Shown in pieces: positions 1-11,323 of a stretch of 64,000 nt of DNA. Source of the DNA: Lepidodermella squamata (taxonomy: Eukaryota > Gastrotricha); NCBI GenBank assembly GCA_047495785.1, contig JBLDXI010000021.1, positions 1 through 64,000 on the forward strand. The letters run 5' to 3'. The translations under genes were made by a program, and so were the position numbers. A model generated the notes under the pieces. The model saw only the letters and a program-made list of their open reading frames with translations, was not told the origin of the DNA and made no database searches. Positions within the stretch are counted from its first letter, which is position 1, and each line of letters opens with the position of its first letter.

Positions 1-249
1 AAAATCGTACAAAAATGCGAGGATATTGATTATTATCAAGTAAAAATTGCTGATAGCCAGGCTGAGTAGGAATCGCCGATAGCCGGGCAGAAAGTTGACC
101 TTAACCAAGGCTTCAAGGACTACGATGACGTAAATCGCCCCGACTGCGGTTATGCCATATTCGAACATGATGAAAGTGCCCTTCGGACCTGCCAGAAGTT
201 CTTCGATCATCTTCTGGCGAAGGCCGAACAGGCGATGGATATGATCCAT
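1..249 (-). CDS. GPCR family member, 5' exon only (GPCR-1, cut by window edge)
   Basis: This is an open minus-strand frame of 83 codons from an ATG at 249 to the left edge, so the gene continues outside the window. It reads MDHIHRLFGLRQKM, then GPKGTF, a hydrophobic TM1, then PGYRRFLLSLAIS in TM2. The GP-G-F start of TM1 and the GYRRFLLSL block match the first exons of the GPCRs at 13389-14030, 53030-53886 and 59875-60336, so I place it in the same lineage-specific rhodopsin-like family. Its N-terminal extracellular part is much shorter than in those paralogues. TM3 to TM7 and the tail are not visible, so it cannot be said whether this copy carries a zinc-finger tail. The ligand is unknown. 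Confidence 0.75.
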   Translation of the reverse strand, partial: MDHIHRLFGLRQKMIEELLAGPKGTFIMFEYGITAVGAIYVIVVLEALVKVNFLPGYRRFLLSLAISNFYLIIINILAFLYDF

Positions 250-1646
250 GTTTGTTTTAAGACCTCGGAAAATGTAGTGACAGCGCCGAGGAAGAAAGCC
301 ACGCCGCAACGTGTAATTACGCAATTTTATTATCATCCGCCGTAGCATGCTGAAAATAAGGCCAAATTTGATTAAATTTTACGCGTTGATTCTGTTCACC
401 TAATTTTTCATATAGGAAGCTAAAAGCCGCCTTTTCTTTCCGTTCTAATAAAATGAAATTTTTTAGCATGTTCTCTCGAGCATGGTAATACCCGACTTTG
501 AGATGATGCTCTTTGATCTTTTTTCTATCGATTAATGGTATCAGCCGGCAATCGATGGGGGTGATTAAATTATTTATAATTCAATTGTGGGCGCGTGAAC
601 GTATGTTTTACTTGCCCAAATAAATATTATGCATGTACTGCGAGCGCGAAGTAATTTTTCACGTGTGAGCGGTAAATTACGCGCCCGACTTGGCTTTTTA
701 ATGATCTTATACGCATTTTCATTGCGTGCATGCGCACGTGCTTTTCTTATAAAAACCGATTTTTTTCTGAGTGCGAATAACCTTTCGTCATCAGGTAAGT
801 TTACCTTTGCTTTTTTCGATATTTTCCCACCTTTAGAAAATTTATTTTCATTTTTCATAAATTTATACCTATTCTACCTTTTGCTATGGGTCAATGGAGT
901 TTTTTCTTTCAAACAAGTAATTGCGCGATTTGTATTGAAATGCAATTCAAGCTTATATAATAACAGTCGTGTAATATAATGCCTCGCCGTGTTTGAATAA
1001 TATTATAAGTGCTAAGACATACGTGATACTTATATTAAGTAAACCTCAACACTTTTTTTGGTTAGTCATACAAGGTATCTCATCAACTGCTTCTATATAT
1101 GTAGTTTCTCCTCATCTCTTCAGTTTCTCGATTGTTTGTAGTAATAACACACAGGATCATAAAAAATGCAGAGCGCTATATAGTACTGCGGTTATTATAA
1201 TTATTTCTGCGATAAATAATATAATATATCTGTGCTGTTATACACATCAGTGACGGCATATGATAGGGAATTTACAACCAGCTGTGCTTGCCGGCGTGAA
1301 GGGCAAGCAAATCTATAGCATAGGTCTGCTGGTGCTGTGCGAGGCCAATTTTCATCGGCTAGCTACATTTTTTCGCCGGCTAAAAAATATATAAAGCGAT
1401 GATTTAGCTTCGTCTCCCCGTCTTTTGCTTTTTATCCCATTTTTCGACAACTTATTATAAATAGAAAAAGGCCTATTTAATTCATATCTGCGCCATTCAT
1501 TCCCTTGTCGCTTGCTCAAAAGCGCAGCGCATTTGTATGGGAAAAAAATTCTCCGATGTTATAGGAAATTTTTTATTAGTTGAGCCTTAAATTTTCATCT
1601 GCTGTGACCTTTGACCTTTAGATTATTTTAGAAGATTTTATTAGAC
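250..1646. other. Intergenic region between divergent genes GPCR-1 and ANK1
   Basis: About 1.4 kb lies between the divergent starts of GPCR-1 and the ankyrin gene, so both promoters should be here. An AT-rich TATA-like stretch (AATATATAAAG) occurs near 1386-1396, about 250 bases before the ankyrin ATG. Open frames at 629-979 and 574-858 oppose each other and show no family resemblance; I treat them as chance. Confidence 0.4.
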
Positions 1647-4600
1647 ATGGAAATCGAAAAAGCAGATTTGTACAAATTTTACCACGCCGCCAAGACGAAC
1701 AATGTCGACGAGGCGCGGGAGCTGCTCGACAAATTCGGCGACGAAATTCTCGAAAAAACATCGCCGAAAACGTACCAAATGGCGGCGATTCACCTAGCCG
1801 CCGCTAAGAATGCCCTTCAAATCGCCGAGTTGTGCTTGAAACAGGCGAAAAACAAGCAGCAAGGTAACTTGAAGGACGGCCAGCGAAATTTAACGGCATT
1901 ACACTTCGCGGCTATGAACGGCCATGTGGCGATGGTTCGGCTTTTAGTTGAAAATGGAGCTGATCCTGAGATTCGAACTGGAGATGAAGATTTCGGAGCT
2001 ATGTCGACTCATCTAGCAGCATTTTACGGTCATGCTTCCGTCATCGATTTCCTACTAGAAAACCGACCTAATTTGCTTGAAAGCATTGATGGACATGGCA
2101 ATCACATGATTCATTGGGCCGCAGCTGGGGGCAGTACTGCCGTGTTGGAGCTGTTATTAAAACGAGGCGTTTCAATCGAATTTCCAGCCGGTAAATCGAA
2201 TTGTACCCCTTTGCATATCGCCTCAGCCGCTGGGCAAGTCGACGCTGTTAAATTCCTGCTATCAAAAGGCGCGGATATCAAGGCGAAATTCGAGGGCCAA
2301 TTAGCGATTCATATCGCAGCCTCGCTAGGTCACCGTGATGTTGTCAAGGTGTTCACAAATGCGGACGAGTCGCTGTTCGACGAGTGGGACGGCGCTGGGT
2401 GCCGGCCTTTACATCGAGCCGCCTTAGCTGGGCATGCTAGCGTCGTTGCTTTGCTGCTATTCCAGCGGCATTACCAGGACGATTTAGGGAAAAGGTTCGG
2501 GCGAACCCCGCTGCATATGGCTGCCGATAGAGGTCATATTGAAGTGGCTAAATTACTCCTGGAAAGTGGGGCAAATCCTTACGCAAGGTAAAACGCAACT
2601 TTTTGAATATTATTTTAAAATATTAAATTTATTATTAAACCTGATTTCCAAGCCATAGGCTAAAATGTGTCAAGGAATTTTGAAAATTTTGAAATTTTAA
2701 TTGAATTTAAATTCGAATGCAAAATCATCAAAAAATCAATTTTATATAAATTACGGAATTATTTCCTGATTTTTACTGATAACAAATTACTCTTCAATTT
2801 TCTTAATTTTTCCTTATTTTTCAGATCGAACCATGATGATCATCGACAGATGCCTATTCACCTTGCAGCCTACAACGGCCACAGCGGGATTGTTGAGCTT
2901 TTTCTCGACCATAAATCCGACCTGATGGAAAGCAAAAATTCACATGGCGACAGGCCGATTCACGTCGCGTCACTGCGCGGTCAATCTAAGGTTGTTGAAC
3001 TTTTGCTGAAGCGTGACAAAAATCAGATTGATGTTCGAAATAATTACGGCCGTAATTGCCTGCACTGCGCCGCACAAGAGGGTCATGTTGACACGGTGAA
3101 GTTGCTCGTTCAAAGTGGCGCAAAATTAGAGGCGGAAAGTGAACGGTCCGATGACAGACAGCTGGCGATTCACCTGGCTGCGTTCAACGGTCACACTCGT
3201 GTGATTGACTACCTACTAGCGAAACAAGTCGAATTACTCGAACTAGCCGACCGTCGCGGCCTTACTGCGATACATCGAGCTGCTTTAAATGGGAAGCTTG
3301 AAGTCATGGAGTTGTTGTTGAAGCGAAGATTAAGGCTGCTGAACCAGCGTGACGAGGTGATAGGCCGTACGCCGTTGCACTACGCCGCTCAGGAGGGCCA
3401 TCTTGAAATGGCGAAATTTCTAGTGGAGCGAGGCGCTTTAGTTGACTCCCGTAGTGATCGAGATGACGACGAGTTACTGCCTATTCATTTAGCTGCCCTC
3501 GGCGGGCATGTTGAAGTAGTCGATTACCTACTTCAAATCTCGCCTGAATTGGTGAACACGTTCGACTGGCTGGGAAATATGCCGATTCACTCGGCAGCTC
3601 TCGGCGGTCAATTCAGTGTGATAGAGTATTTAGTTGTGAAGAAAGGTGTCAGTTTGGAGACGAAGAATCGCCGATTCGGCCGGACTTCGCTCCACTTTGC
3701 GGCCGAGAAGGGACACGCAGAAACTGTGAAATCTTTACTCAATATCGGTGCCGATGCTTCGGCTCAGAGCAACGAACGAGATTTCGCGCAAACTGCTGTT
3801 CACATGGCGGCTTATTACGGTCATGTCAACGTCTTGGAGGTAAAATATTTTTTTTAATTTCCACCAAAAACGCAAAATGAGGAGTAACTTTGGACGAACC
3901 CATGCTTTCAAGGTTGAAAATTAGTTGGAAATAATTCAGGAATTTGAACCAAAGGTGGGCGAAGTGGATCCTATTTTTTTCAAAATTTGTTATAAATTTT
4001 AAAAATTTCCCGGATTTTTGTAAATTAATGTTTCGCCAATCCTAATGCCAATCCTATTGGGTAAATTTGGCTGCTAATTTTGAATTGAAAAACTTCATTA
4101 TCAGAAGATTCACCAGTGAATTTTCGGTCGAATATACAAGAAATCCATTACAGGGTGGCCAAAAAATTCCGCAGAAGGCGAATTCGATGCGCATCATTTT
4201 AATGAGGAGTTTCAAGAAATTGAGGAGCTCCATCGGCAGAAGAATGCTTGAAATTATCTTCAACTTCTTAAAACTACTCATTAAATTGATGGATGGAATT
4301 CGCTTTCTGCGGAATTTTTTGGCCACCCTTTAGAGACCCTTATTTCTAAAAAAGTTCGGGAAGGTCACACTGTTCTGATTTTATTTTGAAAACTGACAAT
4401 TGATCTCCAACATACGCAGGAATACTAAATTTCAAAAATTCAAAAAACCTTTTTTCCCAAGTTCAACGATTTTCAGATGATTTTTTACATTTTTGAATTT
4501 TGAATTTGAATTTAATTTGTTTAATGACTTTATTTCTTGAAAGTTTCCTCAAAAATTTAACCCGTCATAAAATTATCCATTTAAGCTTTTAAGTAATTAG

Positions 4601-5142
4601 GCTGGAATTAATTTTTTTCTTTTTTTTAGGCCTTTAAAGAATTTCGCCCGCAGTTATTGTCTGAATCGCAAGACATCCAAGGAAATCGGCCAATCCATTC
4701 AGCCAGCCTAAGCGGCCTTGTTCACGTCGTCGATTATTTACTGCAACAACCCGGCGTTGATTTGGTATCACGTGACTCGAAATACGGCCGAACCCCGCTT
4801 CACTGCGCCGCCGAAAAGGGCCATCTCGCCCTCGTGAAGGCCCTAGTAACCAAGCACAACGCCGATGTGCAGATGCCAAGCGATGAAAACGGCATGACAC
4901 CGTTGCATTTAGCCGTCTACAACGGCCATATAGCTGTCGCGCAATTTCTAGGCAGGAGAAATTCGAAAATATTGCATGTCAAGGATGCGAATGGAAATAC
5001 TGCCCTCGACTGGGTCAGGCGGGACAACAAGCGCCGGCCTAGTGAGGACGCTATTGTCTTGGAACAGTGGCTGCTGACATCGGCATCGCAGCGGCCGAAC
5101 GCCGGCGGCAATCGGCTGCTTTCCCACTGCAAAGTTTCGTGA
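1647..5142 (+). CDS. Large ankyrin-repeat protein, three exons (ANK1)
   Basis: The model joins 1647-2587, 2825-3839 and 4630-5142, giving 822 residues. All joints keep phase (AG|gtaaaa to tttttcag|A; GAG|gtaaaa to ttttag|GCC). Almost the whole protein is tandem 33-residue ankyrin repeats, seen as repeated GRTPLHYAA, GHVEVVDYLL and PIHLAA motifs; I estimate more than twenty. No signal peptide, membrane segment or catalytic domain is visible, and the end is a short basic tail. Ankyrin stacks are protein-binding scaffolds, so the partner cannot be read from the sequence. An unusual feature is alternation of PLH-type and PIH-type repeats, as if pairs of repeats were duplicated together. Candidate poly(A) signal AATAAA at 5259-5264. 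Start chosen as the first in-frame ATG of the long exon. Confidence 0.9.
4151..4330. mobile_element. MITE, Tc1/mariner-like foldback element in intron 2 of ANK1
   Basis: This 180-bp element has terminal inverted repeats of about 34 bases that match at all but one or two positions (starting AGGGTGGCCAAAAAATTCC) and is flanked by TA on both sides (4149-4150 and 4331-4332), the target duplication of Tc1/mariner elements. The inner part is also partly palindromic (TTAATGAG on each arm), so the whole unit can fold into one hairpin. It carries no transposase, so it is non-autonomous. It sits inside an intron on the same transcript as ANK1. Confidence 0.8.
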
Positions 5143-5550
5143 TTTTTCTGCGAAAATCACTCAAAATCACACACATTTTCAAAAAGTTTTGTTCGGCGAG
5201 TCTGTTTTACCCATCAAGGTCATCAGATCTGTGAATTTCACACAGCTCTTTCATGAAGAATAAATGCCTTCTCACATAATATTAGAAAACTGCATGAGAT
5301 AATAAATATAACGATAATTTTATTTGTGTCATTTTTTCGAGTTTTTTTCAGTCAAGCAAAACAAAATATCTATTATTCAAGGCTAAAAAAATGAAAAACG
5401 TCTGGTCGATTGAGTTCAAATATTAATTAACAACGCCGGGTATTAAATTGGGTCACCATTTTTTTCGCTAGCACGCTAAAAGAAATTGGTAAATAAATCA
5501 ATACAAAAATCATTTTTTCATCCGAGTCCTTAAAACCGGGTCAAATTTTG
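5143..5550. other. Convergent intergenic region, 3' ends of ANK1 and GPCR-2
   Basis: About 400 AT-rich bases lie between two stop codons on opposite strands. AATAAA at 5259-5264 serves the ankyrin gene. No other feature is seen. Confidence 0.5.
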
Positions 5551-7482
5551 TTATAAACCGGAGCTGTCATCGTTGTCTATCGGCCGTAGCTTTTCTTCCT
5601 TTTCCCCATTCTCCTCAGCCACGGCAGTTTTACGAGTTCTGGTCCGGCTGAGAAAATTCAGCAAAATCGGCGTAGTAATGCCTTGAACGTCAGATACGCT
5701 TATCGCTAGCCAATAGACGGATGACTGAAGCGTTTTCGGCATCTCCCCGATGCGTTGTAGCATTAGAACTGCGAGGCAAATGTGAATTGGCAATGTGCAG
5801 ATCAAAAATAGAGCTATGCTTGTGAATAGCACGGCTGCGAGCTTTATTTCATGGCTTCGGCGATGATGCGCCTCATTCGCGAATGCGAAATTTGTTCGTC
5901 TCACAGAACGCCACAGCAATCTATGAATGAAAATTATAACAACAATTAAAATTAAAATAATAAACACGTAGCAATTTGAGAATTTCAAAATTTTCAAGTT
6001 GTAGCTTTTATGATTAAAATGAGAAATTCCTAACGGTCTGAATATTTCCACAACTAAAATTGAGGTTCCAGTTGTCGTTTTTTCATCGGCCCTCCCTGAA
6101 CCTGTGAAGTCTTTTGTTGCAACCTGGTTCCATCAGCTAATTAGATACTTATTCAAAATTGGCTTCCAGCGTTCCGATATCGCAAAAATCACCGATTAGT
6201 AAAAATCGATAATTTAAATCGATATCGGCTCTGCAGGCTGAATTACAACTCGTAAACTATTCGATCATAGCGCAAAATATGGATAACCTATATTTTGTTT
6301 GGAACCCCTAATTTAGTGATAGTGTTGGAACCCTATTAACCCTCAACTAACACATACCACATGTGCCTCACTTTTTATCTCGGAGACAATTTTGAGCGCA
6401 GTGAGCTTTGGTGACCTTTAATAAATTTTCGTTCTCTATTAAACAAAAAACTGCATCTCTTTAGCCCTCACCATTTTCGAACTGCAAGGATTTTGTCTAG
6501 AGACACTCGAATAGATAGTTCAAGTATTTGAACCCGAAAAAAATTACGGATATGTACGTTTGTCTAGCCGTTGGTATATTTGGCATATATGTGTATAATT
6601 TTAGCTTACACGTAATTGACAGTGATGACAATTGAAGGCACGATGAAGGCTGCCACACTATAGGACACTTGAATTGAAAAATTAGCATTGAGCCGGTATT
6701 CTTCGACAGCGCAGTATATGTGCGAGACCCCGTCCGGGGTTGTGAAATCTCGGATGAAAATGACCTGGGTCAATGGTGACGTAGCTGCGACATCAAGAAC
6801 GACGAGAATAGCTAACGGAATGATAGCTCGCATGTAATGACGCCTATTTTTGTGGTCACCGGCTAATACAGCCCGGCAATGAACAGACTGACGGCGTTCC
6901 CAACTTATCAATACCATAATCCAACTCTGAAAATAAAAAAATATTGATCAAATCATGGATCGAATGATTTTTAAATTTTTAAATTTTTAAATAAAAATAT
7001 TATGAAAAAATTAAAATTTTATGAAAATGGAATTTATTGATTTTACTTGAATTCATTTTAAATTTAATTTTTTTTAAATTTACTTGAAGTGGTATCATTG
7101 AGCCGAGCATGCAAGCGAAAGCAGTACATCCAAATTTGCCCAATAGGACCCATTCCTCTGTCATGACGTTCTGAACATTCTTCGCCAGGGTAAGTAAGGA
7201 CGACAGTATGTTGAGACTAGCTAAAGCTGTTGTGAACACGAAAAGCTCAGCCCTAATTTTCCGTGAAGAAATCGTTGTCGCGATATTGATAGGAATTGTC
7301 AGGGCTGTATTTATCGCCGCGATGTACATTTCGTGGTAAGAACACGACATAGGCCTATCGAATTGTTGGTAGTATAGGAAAGTGCACTTTTCCGTGGAGT
7401 TGTCATCGCAGACCCACGATTGGTTGATTGCAGATCCTTCAGCAGATGGGCCAAAGCACTGATCGAAGATCGAGCGGTCCAT
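5551..7482 (-). CDS. Divergent rhodopsin-like GPCR, three exons (GPCR-2)
   Basis: Exons 7482-7084, 6926-6610 and 5920-5551 join in phase (CAA|gtaaat; ACGT|gtaagc) to give 361 residues. The extracellular N-terminus is Cys-rich (QCFG, WVCDD, EKCTF, MSCSYH). TM1 begins near MYIAAINTAL. TM3 follows KFGCTAFACMLG and ends in SWERRQ, where ERR stands for the usual DRY. ECL2 contains HIYCAVEEY, giving the partner of the TM3 disulfide. TM5 starts at VSYSVAAFIVPS, TM6 contains ICTLPIH, and TM7 ends TTPILLNF in place of NPxxY. The tail is short and acidic/basic mixed. It differs from the GYRRFLLSL family elsewhere in the window and shares none of its exon joints. Peptide or amine ligand cannot be told apart. 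The second intron holds a dispersed repeat. Confidence 0.75.
6163..6290 (+). repeat. Dispersed repeat family, copy A (intron of GPCR-2)
   Basis: The core runs TTCCGATATCGCAAAAATCA, then AAATCGAT, then ATCGATATCGGCTCTGCAGG, ending near ATCATAGCGCAAAATA. The same order of blocks is found near 34194, 52520 and, weaker, 39826, all in the same orientation. Similarity seems to extend to both sides of the core. No coding capacity is seen. Confidence 0.55.
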
Positions 7483-9851
7483 ACAATGTTATTATTATAG
7501 GTGATATAAAAGCCACTAAAGGACGAAGAGGAACATATCCGGCGAAAAGCGAAAGATTGATTTTTTTTATATAGACAGAGCCACGTCGCTGCTTCAGAGG
7601 CAATTAAATTAACATCAAAAATTTAATGAAGCATAAAATTTTACAAATTTATAGACTGTTCATAAATAATAACATGAAAATTACTCATCATCATAATTAT
7701 CAGGTGCGAATAATGGAGTGATGTGAACATTCGAGATCATAGCAATAACGAAGATAAGTCTTTGACCTTGAGAAATGAACTCTATCACATCGACTGCGAA
7801 TGAAGACTGAATTGATGCGAGGAAATGCCTAATTAGGGGTAAAATGTTCCGTATTAGGTAATTTTAATGATGCCTTACATAGATAGAACCTTGTTTGACA
7901 AGACTGTAGACACTACGTCTGACCGCGCATTTATCGCAACTTATTTGGCATGATGGAATTTATGGACATGTATGCTTGAAACGGGCGCGTTTTTCCTCAG
8001 AAATGTCTTCATTTATCACAAAAATAAAACAAGAAAAAAATTATAGTTTTCGGTTCAGCCTTTCAATAAGGCAATCGAAAAAAATTTCAAGTCCAGCACG
8101 GATTTCGAAGTAACGCGCGATTTTTTTTCAATACCGGCTCTCAAAGAATTTCTTAAATTTTTAGTCGATGGGAGAAATATGGGTATAACTATAACTCAAC
8201 CTTTCATTCGATCAGGATCGAGGCTAAAATTGATTTTTTCTTTATTGGCTTAGGTTGGGTCTTACGTGTCTTATCCAATTTTACGCATATGGATCGACTT
8301 TCTTTTTGCATTTTTGACGGATTGATCGGACAATGCTTTGGAGGAATAATTTGAAGCGAAGGAAAAATCATTTTCAGATTTTCAGCTGGTTAATTGGAAG
8401 GGTCTAATTTCTGACTTTCCGAATTACACGAAAATTTCCAAAGTGATCAAATTTGAGAAAAACTGTTTAGCTAGATGAAAATAGATTTTGAGAAGATGAA
8501 AAAGACACAGCCTATAAATTATAAGACACTGAGCCTATACATTATAAGCAAAATGCGAATATTCAAAGCCGTATGTGTCTCGTTCTAACTCTTGCCGATC
8601 TTGGCATAGGGTTCAGTTGTACAAGGTATATAAAAGGTATCAGAGCTTGTTAATGTTGTAATTTATCCAATTTCAAAGGACATATATTTATCAATTTTGC
8701 CCAAGTTTTGTGCTATTACGAAACCTAATCTTCCGCCCATTTTTTCGCTCTTTACTAAATGAGAACGTAGCAGGAGAGTGACCAGATTCTGGGAATAAGG
8801 TTGCATTAGCATCGAGTTCAATTTTTTAGATCTCCGGAAAAGCTGAAAACAGGAAATTAACTGTTTGGAAATAAAGCAAGTTTATATCGCTAATTTCTTT
8901 CGCAATTCTACGGAAAGCGCTTTGAGATCAAGGGACAATGGGACTGACATTGCTTTAAAGGTAAATATTAATAGGTATATGAAAAGGGACGTGATTATGC
9001 AACGTTTAACGGCCATCTTCATCGAAAATTTCAAGGACGACCTAGTTGCTTTTAAATTTGCGAAAATGAAGAATGCACTCAAATTTAAACACTGCGCAAA
9101 ATCCGTCACAGAGAGAAATGTGATCATTTTGCAGGAAATCAAAGGTATCCTATCTTCCCTATCCCTTCAGCGATCAACAAAGCTAGCGCCAGATTTAGAC
9201 TTGGGCCCGACAAAAACTCAGACCTGTTAAGTCAAATTGAGAATCTAATATGACTTTCTGTTAATCTCATGTAGTTGGCGGGGAAAAGTTGGAAAATAAT
9301 TACGAACTTCCGACTTTCAATGAGGCTTGATCAGAGCGAACAATAATTTATTGCCGCCTGATAAACATATAAAGAAGACAACCTCACAGGGTTCGTCTTA
9401 GCGATCGGACGCAACCTCCGCACTGCTGCTAGAAACCAAGACAGTGACAAAACCTATGACATATCGAGCAGACATGATAATATAATTCACAAAATATGTA
9501 ACTGAATATTTACTGACTTTTTCGAATTTTGCGCTAATTGAAAAATAATAGCCATATTAAAAGATCCGACCTTCGTTTCACTGTTGCGACCTATCGGGTG
9601 ACGTTGAAGCTGATCAGAGTTGACTTAACATAACGTCCATCCTCGAAAAGGAAATTTTCTAGGCCTTTTTAAATCAACCAAGTGTAGCTAACAAGTCTTG
9701 AAACCACTCACATTCTGTGAATTTTATTCAGTACAAACGGAGAGGGATGAATATTAATTAGTTCGTTCAAACATATCATTGAGAAATTTGAAATAAACTA
9801 GAAACTGAGAGATGCTCTTGTAGAGAGAAATCGATCGTCGTTATTACATTG
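7483..9851. other. Intergenic region, 2.4 kb
   Basis: No supported gene. A good TATA-like box (TATATAAAAG) lies near 8626-8635 on the plus strand. The open frame after it (8865-9230) begins without an ATG and resembles nothing I know, so it is not called. Confidence 0.4.
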
Positions 9852-10013
9852 TCACCATAATTTAGGTGCTCGGTTTCTCATGCCTGACACTTGCGCAGGC
9901 GATGTCGGATATCGTTGACGTACTGCGCTAGTTTGCCTCTGATGCTGTCCATTCGCATTCTGACGAACCCCGAAGTTGAACACGCCGTTGTTATTGTTGT
10001 TGTTATTATTTGG

Positions 10014-10079
<66 letters not shown>

Positions 10080-10855
10080 GCTGTTGCGGGGTGTGTAGAC
10101 GAAAACTGTCGGAGTCGTATTCCCATTGTTGTTGTTGTTGTTATTGTTATTGCCGTTCGTAGAAGGGGGCGTAAAAGGGTAAGGCACGTCCGGGAAGGTA
10201 GTTTCGAACATCGGAAACGGAGTGGTGTCGAAGAACGGAGGTTGCGTCGTTTCGAACCAAGGATCAGTCGCTGGTTGGGTGGGCATCGTAGCCCTGGTTG
10301 TCAGTCGATTGTTGTTGTTATTGTTGTTATTGTTGTTATTGTTGTTGTTGTTAACCATACCCGGTCCACCAGGAGCGTAGTAACCTGGTGGGACTACAGT
10401 TTGAACACCGCCATACGGAGGGTACCTCCCACCTTGAGGTCCGTAAGGGCCTTGGCCACCGTAGCCGGGATAGCGGGACCCGCCGCCCGGGTAGCGACCA
10501 GGGTAACCCATGCCCCCCGGGTAACTCCCGCGACCGTACTGCTGCGGGAAATAGAACTGCTTCGTATCAGTCGAATTCGTATTGTTCGCTCCCGTTACTT
10601 CACCGATGACCTTTCCATTGGGAGTATCGATATTCTTAGCGTAAGTCCGACCACCATTCTGATTCCGATTGATGACAATTGATAGCGGCGCGTTTGGGCG
10701 ACTGGGATTTCTTGGGATATCGCCAGAACCAGAAGCGGCAAATGCGAGAAGGGCTATAAAAAGATTGATCAAAGAGGTGTGACATAAGGAAACCTGAGCA
10801 ACAAACCTTGCCCGAAACCCAAGGCCAGAATAAGGATTGTCGATGAAGAAATCAT
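9852..10855 (-). CDS. Secreted Asn-rich, Gly/Tyr/Pro-rich low-complexity protein
   Basis: Two exons, 10855-10807 and 10753-9852, joined across a 53-base intron (CAAG|gtttgt to tttatag|CC), give 316 residues. The splice matters: it produces a clear signal peptide, MISSSTILILALGFGQALLA followed by FAASGSG, which the unspliced frame lacks. After a short conserved-looking segment (APLSIVINRNQNGGRTYAKN) comes a GYP-rich stretch (YPGGMGYPGRYPGG), then three Asn homopolymers separated by Thr/Pro-rich linkers, and a basic end (NRAPKLW). The longest Asn run comes from the pure trinucleotide repeat at 10014-10079, and its length is likely to vary between individuals. Such composition fits an extracellular matrix, cuticle or secretion protein, but no family can be named. 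Confidence 0.7.
10014..10079. repeat. (ATT)22 microsatellite inside coding sequence
   Basis: This is 66 bases of uninterrupted ATT on the plus strand, read as AAT (Asn) codons by the minus-strand gene. Neighbouring Asn runs mix AAC and AAT codons, so the pure tract is probably a recent expansion. Confidence 0.9.
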
Positions 10856-11323
10856 GTTTTTGCAAATATCAGTCGTGTGAACTGAATGTTCCAGAACGTA
10901 GTTTATGTACTGACACCAGACGTGCTGACTGGGTTGCGTGGCGGCTCATCGTCGCAGGCGCGAAATAAGACGTAACATCACTCGAGAGTTTTTTGCGCGA
11001 TCAATTACACGCTCGTCAGGGTGTAATTAGTCACCGTATTTACCCGCCCAGTGCGCGCAATTCATCAAAATGGCAACACCTACACAGCTAGTTTTTGCGT
11101 GCCAAATAGAACAATAGGGGGCCGATAACTCATCCTCAGGCGTCTATTTCTTTGTTCTGAACAATGTTTTTCGCGCCTTATTGCTGCACGCGATAGAAAA
11201 AAACATGATTTTGATTTTATTCATCATCATCAACGCTGGTTTCAGGTCAAGGTGTATCAGGGGTTGAGATAGAAAAGCAGCAGGTTTTCTCGTTGATAAT
11301 AATATCGATTTTTTTCACTCCTA
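10856..11323. other. Intergenic region, 470 bp
   Basis: This holds the presumed promoter of the Asn-rich gene and the 3' flank of GPCR-3. No further feature is seen. Confidence 0.4.

Noticed and set aside
4054-4333. Overlapping frames on both strands in the ANK1 intron
   Set aside because: They come from the foldback MITE, whose two arms read alike on both strands.
8865-9230. Plus-strand open frame after a TATA-like box
   Set aside because: The frame has no ATG at its start, no recognisable domain and no clear splice partners.
9891-10682. Long plus-strand frame with Ile and Val homopolymers
   Set aside because: It is the antisense reading of the Asn-repeat gene; the hydrophobic runs are only the reverse of AAT/AAC codons.
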